Source: Variovorax beijingensis
GTDB lineage: Bacteria; Pseudomonadota; Gammaproteobacteria; Burkholderiales; Burkholderiaceae_C
Direction of reading: 5' to 3'
Assembly (NCBI RefSeq): GCF_003951285.1
Contig: NZ_RXFQ01000001.1
Coordinates: 372,001 to 436,000 of the forward strand
DNA: 64,000 bases
This document shows positions 60,640 through 64,000 of this stretch, in pieces. The translations under genes and the position numbers were made by a program. The notes under the pieces are model-generated. The model was not told where the DNA came from, ran no database searches, and saw nothing but the letters and a program-made list of their open reading frames with translations. Every line of letters begins with the position of its first letter. The first letter of the stretch is position 1.

Positions 60640-61320
60640 GTGATCAAACGCTGGCTCCGGCGCATCGCATTCACGCTGCTGGGGTTCACGCTGGCGGTAG
60701 GGCTGTATGTGGGCGCGGCCTGCGCGCTGATGCTCTGGCCGGCCAAAGCAGGGGCGCCCGCGCAGCCGCCCGCCCTCGAGGCCTGGGTGCTGAGCAATGG
60801 CATCCACACCGACCTGGTGTTTCCGATCCGCTCGGCCACCATCGACTGGCAGCAACTCTTTCCGTTCGCGCACTTCAGGGCCGTGCCGCCCGACGCCGAG
60901 TTCATCGCCATCGGCTGGGGCGACCGCGAGTTCTACCTGCACACGCCCACCTGGGCCGACCTCACGGCCTCGCGCGCCCTGGGCGCCCTGCTCGGCGGCA
61001 ACCGCGCGCTGCTGCACGTGACCTATCTCACGCGCGCCTCATTGCGCAGGAACGCCTTCCACCTGCCGCTCTCGCAGGCACAGTACGCGCAGCTCGCAGG
61101 TTACGTGCAGGCGACGCTCGCCTCGGGCCGCGCGACACCCGTTGCCGACGCCCACTACGGCAACGACGACGCCTTCTACGAAGCCGAAGGCGGCTATCAC
61201 CTCTTCGAGACCTGCAACACCTGGACCGGCCGCGGCCTGCGGCAGGCGGGCGTCACGGTGAGCCGGTGGACGCCCTTCGATTTCAACGTGACGTGGCACC
61301 TGCAGCCGGTGCGGCCCTGA
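60640..61320 (+). CDS. TIGR02117/DUF2459 family protein
   Basis: The 226-residue protein has an N-terminal hydrophobic helix (residues 10-33) that likely anchors it in the inner membrane. The body contains AWVLSNGIHTDLVFPI (the N-G-x-H-T/V-D motif of the family), GWGDREFYLHTPTWADL and CNTWTGRGLRQAGV with a conserved Cys-Asn. This Cys/His pattern resembles NlpC/P60-like folds, so peptidase or amidase activity has been suggested, but is unproven. GTG 60640 is the start, 13 bp after dinB. It converges with the nucleoside permease gene. Confidence 0.85.
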   Translation: MIKRWLRRIAFTLLGFTLAVGLYVGAACALMLWPAKAGAPAQPPALEAWVLSNGIHTDLVFPIRSATIDWQQLFPFAHFRAVPPDAEFIAIGWGDREFYLHTPTWADLTASRALGALLGGNRALLHVTYLTRASLRRNAFHLPLSQAQYAQLAGYVQATLASGRATPVADAHYGNDDAFYEAEGGYHLFETCNTWTGRGLRQAGVTVSRWTPFDFNVTWHLQPVRP

Positions 61321-61326
61321 CCCCGC

Positions 61327-62394
61327 TCAGGGCTTGGGCACGCCGGCCTGCCACTGCGGCCAGTTGGCCACGATGTGGTCCACCACGCGCGTGCCCACCA
61401 GCGCGATGTTCTCCACCGTCTCGGCAAAGCCGCCCGCTGTCTCGCCCGGGGCCGGGTCCAGGTGCTGCAGCGTGCTTTCCTTCGGGTTGCCCTGGTCGAA
61501 GTTGACGGCGCCGCGCAGGCTCGTCACGCGGTCGGTGCCATGGGTGCGCTTGATCACGAGCGTGATGGCGGCGGCTTCCATTTCGGTGATCACGTAGTCG
61601 TCGGCGCCGTAGAGCCTGGCGATGTACTGCGCCTGCTTCGACATGCCGGGGCCATGGAAGAAGGTGTCGCCCGTCATGTGGGTGCCGGTGCCCACGAAGG
61701 GCGCGCGCCGCGCCGCCGCATCGGGGTAGCGCAGGCGGTACTTGCGCGCACTGTCCGAATCCTTGAGCGGCGTGTCGGACGAGAGCTTCATGGCCCAGCC
61801 CACGAGGTCGGGGTTGAGCTTGAAGCGGCGGTATTCCTCGTAGCCCTTGCGCGGCATGAAGGTGGGTTCTCCGGGCTTGTTCTCCTCGGGCGCCCAGCGG
61901 TGGCCGAGGTCGTAGTCCACGAGCCAGGTGGCCCAGCTCACTTCGCCGATGGTGCCGCGCGCAGGCGGCGTGCCGGCCACGCCGGAAATCACGTAGTAGG
62001 CCTGCGAGAAATCGAACTGCGGGTTCAGCAGGATGGCCTGCATCGACGACGACGAGTTGACCTTGCCCATGCCGAGCACCGCGCCGCACACGCCGTCGGC
62101 ATTGCAGTACACCGGCTGCAATGCGCCGGGCACGGCCATCGGCGCGGCGCCCTTCCAGTAGCGCTCGTACCAGTGCTGGAACTCGCCGGCCCGGTCGCCG
62201 GTGTTCTGGCCGATCTCGAACATGGCCGCGACGAAGACCTTCACCTTGACGGGCGCGGCAGCAGCGGCGGCGGCAGGGCGCGCAGCCGATACCGGCGAAG
62301 TCGGCGAGGCGCAGGCCGCGACAAGCAGCGCCGCGCCGCAGGCCGAGAGCCAGCGCACGCAGGAAGACGGGAACGGCCGAGGGAAGAACATCAT
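61327..62394 (-). CDS. Purine nucleoside permease family lipoprotein (NUP)
   Basis: The 355-residue protein has a lipoprotein signal with lipobox LVAAC, then an Ala-rich linker and the NUP domain (PF06516): VKVFVAAMFEIGQNTGDRAGEF, VPGALQPVYCNADGVCGAVLGMGKVNSS, GTGTHMTGDTFFHGPGMS (given in pieces under the length limit) and ITEMEAAAITLV. The fold is like nucleoside phosphorylases. In Candida NUP is a purine nucleoside permease; in bacteria the role is not settled and could be nucleoside cleavage in the periplasm. ATG 62394 and ATG 62391 are both possible starts. Confidence 0.87.
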   Translation of the reverse strand: MMFFPRPFPSSCVRWLSACGAALLVAACASPTSPVSAARPAAAAAAAPVKVKVFVAAMFEIGQNTGDRAGEFQHWYERYWKGAAPMAVPGALQPVYCNADGVCGAVLGMGKVNSSSSMQAILLNPQFDFSQAYYVISGVAGTPPARGTIGEVSWATWLVDYDLGHRWAPEENKPGEPTFMPRKGYEEYRRFKLNPDLVGWAMKLSSDTPLKDSDSARKYRLRYPDAAARRAPFVGTGTHMTGDTFFHGPGMSKQAQYIARLYGADDYVITEMEAAAITLVIKRTHGTDRVTSLRGAVNFDQGNPKESTLQHLDPAPGETAGGFAETVENIALVGTRVVDHIVANWPQWQAGVPKP

Positions 62395-62515
62395 TTCTTT
62401 GGGACTCCAGGAAAGAACAAAGCGCCTCCATCGCACCAGCGGCGATTGCGGCGTCCTACAGGCGGCGATTGTCGGTGCAGGCACAAGCGCTGGGTACCGT
62501 CACCACGCAAACCCC

Positions 62516-63760
62516 ATGCCGGCCCGCTCCAGATCGACCGCACCGCCCTCCAGGCCCTCGCCGACGGCCGCGCCCATTGCCAACGGCCTGGTCTACGTGA
62601 ACCCCGACATGCCGGGCATCCAGCGCCTGAAGCACGGCGGGCACTTTCGCTACCGCGATGCACAGGGCCGCTGGGTGCGCGATGCGGACGAGCTCTCGCG
62701 CATCCGCATGCTCGCGATTCCGCCGGCCTACACGCAGGTGTGGATCTGCCCGCTGCCCAAGGGCCACCTCCAGGCCACCGGCATCGATGCCCGCGGGCGC
62801 AAGCAGTACCGCTACCACCCCGACTGGCGGCTTTTCAAGGACGAGACCAAGTTCGAGCGCCTCGAAGCCTTCGGGCTCGCGCTGCCGCGCATCCGCGCCC
62901 GCGTCGCACGCGACCTGCAGGAAGGCGCGGCAACGGCCAAGGCGCCCGGGCGCCAGCGAGTGCTGGCGGCCCTGGTGCGGCTGCTCGACACCACGCTGCT
63001 GCGCGTGGGCAATGAGGAATACGCCAGCAGCAACGGCTCCTTCGGCCTCACTACGCTGCGCAACCGGCATGCGGCCGTGCGGGGTGCGGCGCTGCAACTG
63101 CGCTTCAAGGGCAAGAGCGGCGTGTTGCACGAAGCCCGGCTCGACGATCCGCGCGTGGCCAAGGTGGTGCGGCAATGCCAGCAGCTGCCCGGCCAGGCGC
63201 TGTTCCAGTACCAGGACGAAGACGGCGAACTGCGCAGCGTGTCGTCCACCGACGTCAACGGCTACATCGCCGAAGCCTCGCCCGGCGAACGCTTCACCGC
63301 GAAGGACTTCCGGACCTGGCACGGCACGGTGCAGGCGCTGGAGCTCACGCGGCTGGCCTGCGAACCGGGCCGTACGGCCGCCGACGGCACGCGCTACAGC
63401 GCCAAGGAAATACTGGCCGCCGTGGCGAAGCACCTGGGCAACACGCCCGCCGTCTGCAAGAAGGCCTACGTGCACCCGGCCGTGCTGGCGCTGGGCAGCG
63501 CGCTCGCGGGCAACGAGGAAGACCCCGCGGCCGAACTGCTGCGAAAGATGTCGGCCCGCACCGCCGCCCGCAAGACGCGCGGGCTCCACGCCGCCGAACA
63601 GCGGTTGCTCGCCTTCCTGCGGATGCATCGGCAAGGCCAGGCGCGCCAGCAGCGCGAAGCGCGCAGGGCCAACGGCAGGCGCAAGGCCGAAGAAGAACGA
63701 AGGCCTCAGCCCGGCGCGAGCGAAAAGCGCACGCTGTCGCGTTCGAGCGCCACGGTGTAG
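62516..63760 (+). CDS. DNA topoisomerase IB (eukaryotic/poxvirus type)
   Basis: The 414-residue enzyme relaxes supercoils by a 3'-phosphotyrosyl intermediate. Motifs are RLLDTTLLRVGNEEYA (catalytic Arg region), LRFKGKSGVLHEARL (Lys), TAKDFRTWHGT (His/Arg), and CKKAYVHP with the nucleophile Tyr318. Basic tail (RREARRANGRRKAEEERRP) may bind DNA. Length is normal for the bacterial type IB family. ATG 62516 is the start; the N-terminus is Ser/Pro-rich. Its 3' end overlaps the convergent partial gene by 55 bp. Confidence 0.92.
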   Translation: MPARSRSTAPPSRPSPTAAPIANGLVYVNPDMPGIQRLKHGGHFRYRDAQGRWVRDADELSRIRMLAIPPAYTQVWICPLPKGHLQATGIDARGRKQYRYHPDWRLFKDETKFERLEAFGLALPRIRARVARDLQEGAATAKAPGRQRVLAALVRLLDTTLLRVGNEEYASSNGSFGLTTLRNRHAAVRGAALQLRFKGKSGVLHEARLDDPRVAKVVRQCQQLPGQALFQYQDEDGELRSVSSTDVNGYIAEASPGERFTAKDFRTWHGTVQALELTRLACEPGRTAADGTRYSAKEILAAVAKHLGNTPAVCKKAYVHPAVLALGSALAGNEEDPAAELLRKMSARTAARKTRGLHAAEQRLLAFLRMHRQGQARQQREARRANGRRKAEEERRPQPGASEKRTLSRSSATV

Positions 63761-64000
63761 CCCAGGTCCTCCGCCAGGCTCTGGAGTGCAATCGCGTCGA
63801 TGGCCAGCGCACGCGGTGCGCGGTGCGCGTCGAGCACCGGGCTGGCACCGGCGGATTCGCGCGGCAAGGCGCTGAGGCGAAGCGCGTTGCCGCCGTCGGC
63901 CTCGATGCGGATCGTGCCGGCTTCGGGCGCGCCGTCGTGCAGGTACCCGAGGCCGCCAAGCACCAGGTAGCGCAGCGCCGCACCCTGGGGCCAGCGCGTT
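63706..64000 (-). CDS. C-terminal part of unidentified protein, possibly histidine kinase-like ATPase fold (partial)
   Basis: The frame is open at the right edge and ends at 63706. The visible 98 residues (RWPQGAALRYLVLGGLGYLHD through RFSLAPG) resemble the end of a histidine kinase ATPase domain: an amphipathic helix with an aligned R-x-x-x-x-L pattern, followed by GTIRIEADGG. The N-box Asn is replaced by Tyr-Leu-His, so it may be a degenerate ATPase such as a phosphotransferase accessory. This is an impression, not a firm assignment. It overlaps the end of the convergent topoisomerase gene by 55 bp. Confidence 0.6.
   Translation of the reverse strand, partial: TRWPQGAALRYLVLGGLGYLHDGAPEAGTIRIEADGGNALRLSALPRESAGASPVLDAHRAPRALAIDAIALQSLAEDLGYTVALERDSVRFSLAPG

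Overview
The window is a contiguous piece of a high-GC betaproteobacterial chromosome. Gene content points to Burkholderiales, family Comamonadaceae, most probably Variovorax or a close relative. The signs are two Bug-type (TctC) solute receptors, a DinB with the extra loop typical of the group, DUF3297, DUF1348 and DUF2277 proteins, a glycine-riboswitch operon, a cyanate operon and very dense packing on both strands. The genus is an inference. I see no rRNA, tRNA, CRISPR array, insertion sequence or prophage.

Region 1 (1-24 kb) is mostly housekeeping and envelope genes: the end of a LytS/AlgZ-type sensor kinase diverging from argH, a rhomboid protease with a repeat-like tail, a two-gene membrane operon of unknown role, an SGNH hydrolase, an OpgC-like acyltransferase, a 2010-residue thioester alpha-2-macroglobulin, a macro-domain protein, a Ktr potassium uptake operon (DUF3297-ktrB-ktrA), an RNase H-fold protein, tRNA 2-selenouridine synthase, two GNAT acetyltransferases, DUF2277, a LysE exporter, a small Asp-rich lipoprotein and penicillin-binding protein 1C. 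The macroglobulin and PBP1C usually sit side by side in other proteobacteria. Here they share a strand but lie about 7.6 kb apart.

Region 2 (24-41 kb) is transport and catabolism. A GntR regulator is followed by a CynX/NimT-type MFS carrier. Then comes a six-gene minus-strand operon (peptide ABC receptor, two permeases, fused ATPase, M81 metallopeptidase, M20 amidohydrolase). It is preceded by what reads as a complete tandem glycine riboswitch, suggesting that an imported glycine-containing compound is hydrolysed inside the cell. Next are an FMN reductase, a class C beta-lactamase-like hydrolase, an aminotransferase diverging from a MocR regulator, and an SDR-fold protein lacking the family catalytic Lys and Ser.

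Region 3 (40.5-48 kb) is a cyanate module: ABC receptor, permease, ATPase and cyanase, all on the minus strand. Upstream lies a PAS histidine kinase with a NarL-type regulator, and a dyad between regulator and receptor gene is a plausible control site. A DUF1348 gene and a TetR gene diverge around a near-perfect 24-bp palindrome.

Region 4 (47.4-57 kb) holds a LysR regulator, an FMN-dependent alpha-hydroxy-acid dehydrogenase, and a divergent cluster: a tannase-family lipoprotein, an alpha/beta hydrolase and a Bug receptor on the minus strand, and a LysR and a second Bug receptor on the plus strand. This looks like an ester or aromatic acid uptake and hydrolysis unit.

Region 5 (57-64 kb) holds a glycolipid-binding-fold protein, an unknown 212-residue protein, a free-standing RNase A-like toxin gene followed by a CdiI-type immunity gene, DinB, a TIGR02117 protein, a purine nucleoside permease-type lipoprotein, topoisomerase IB, and the end of an unidentified gene running off the window.
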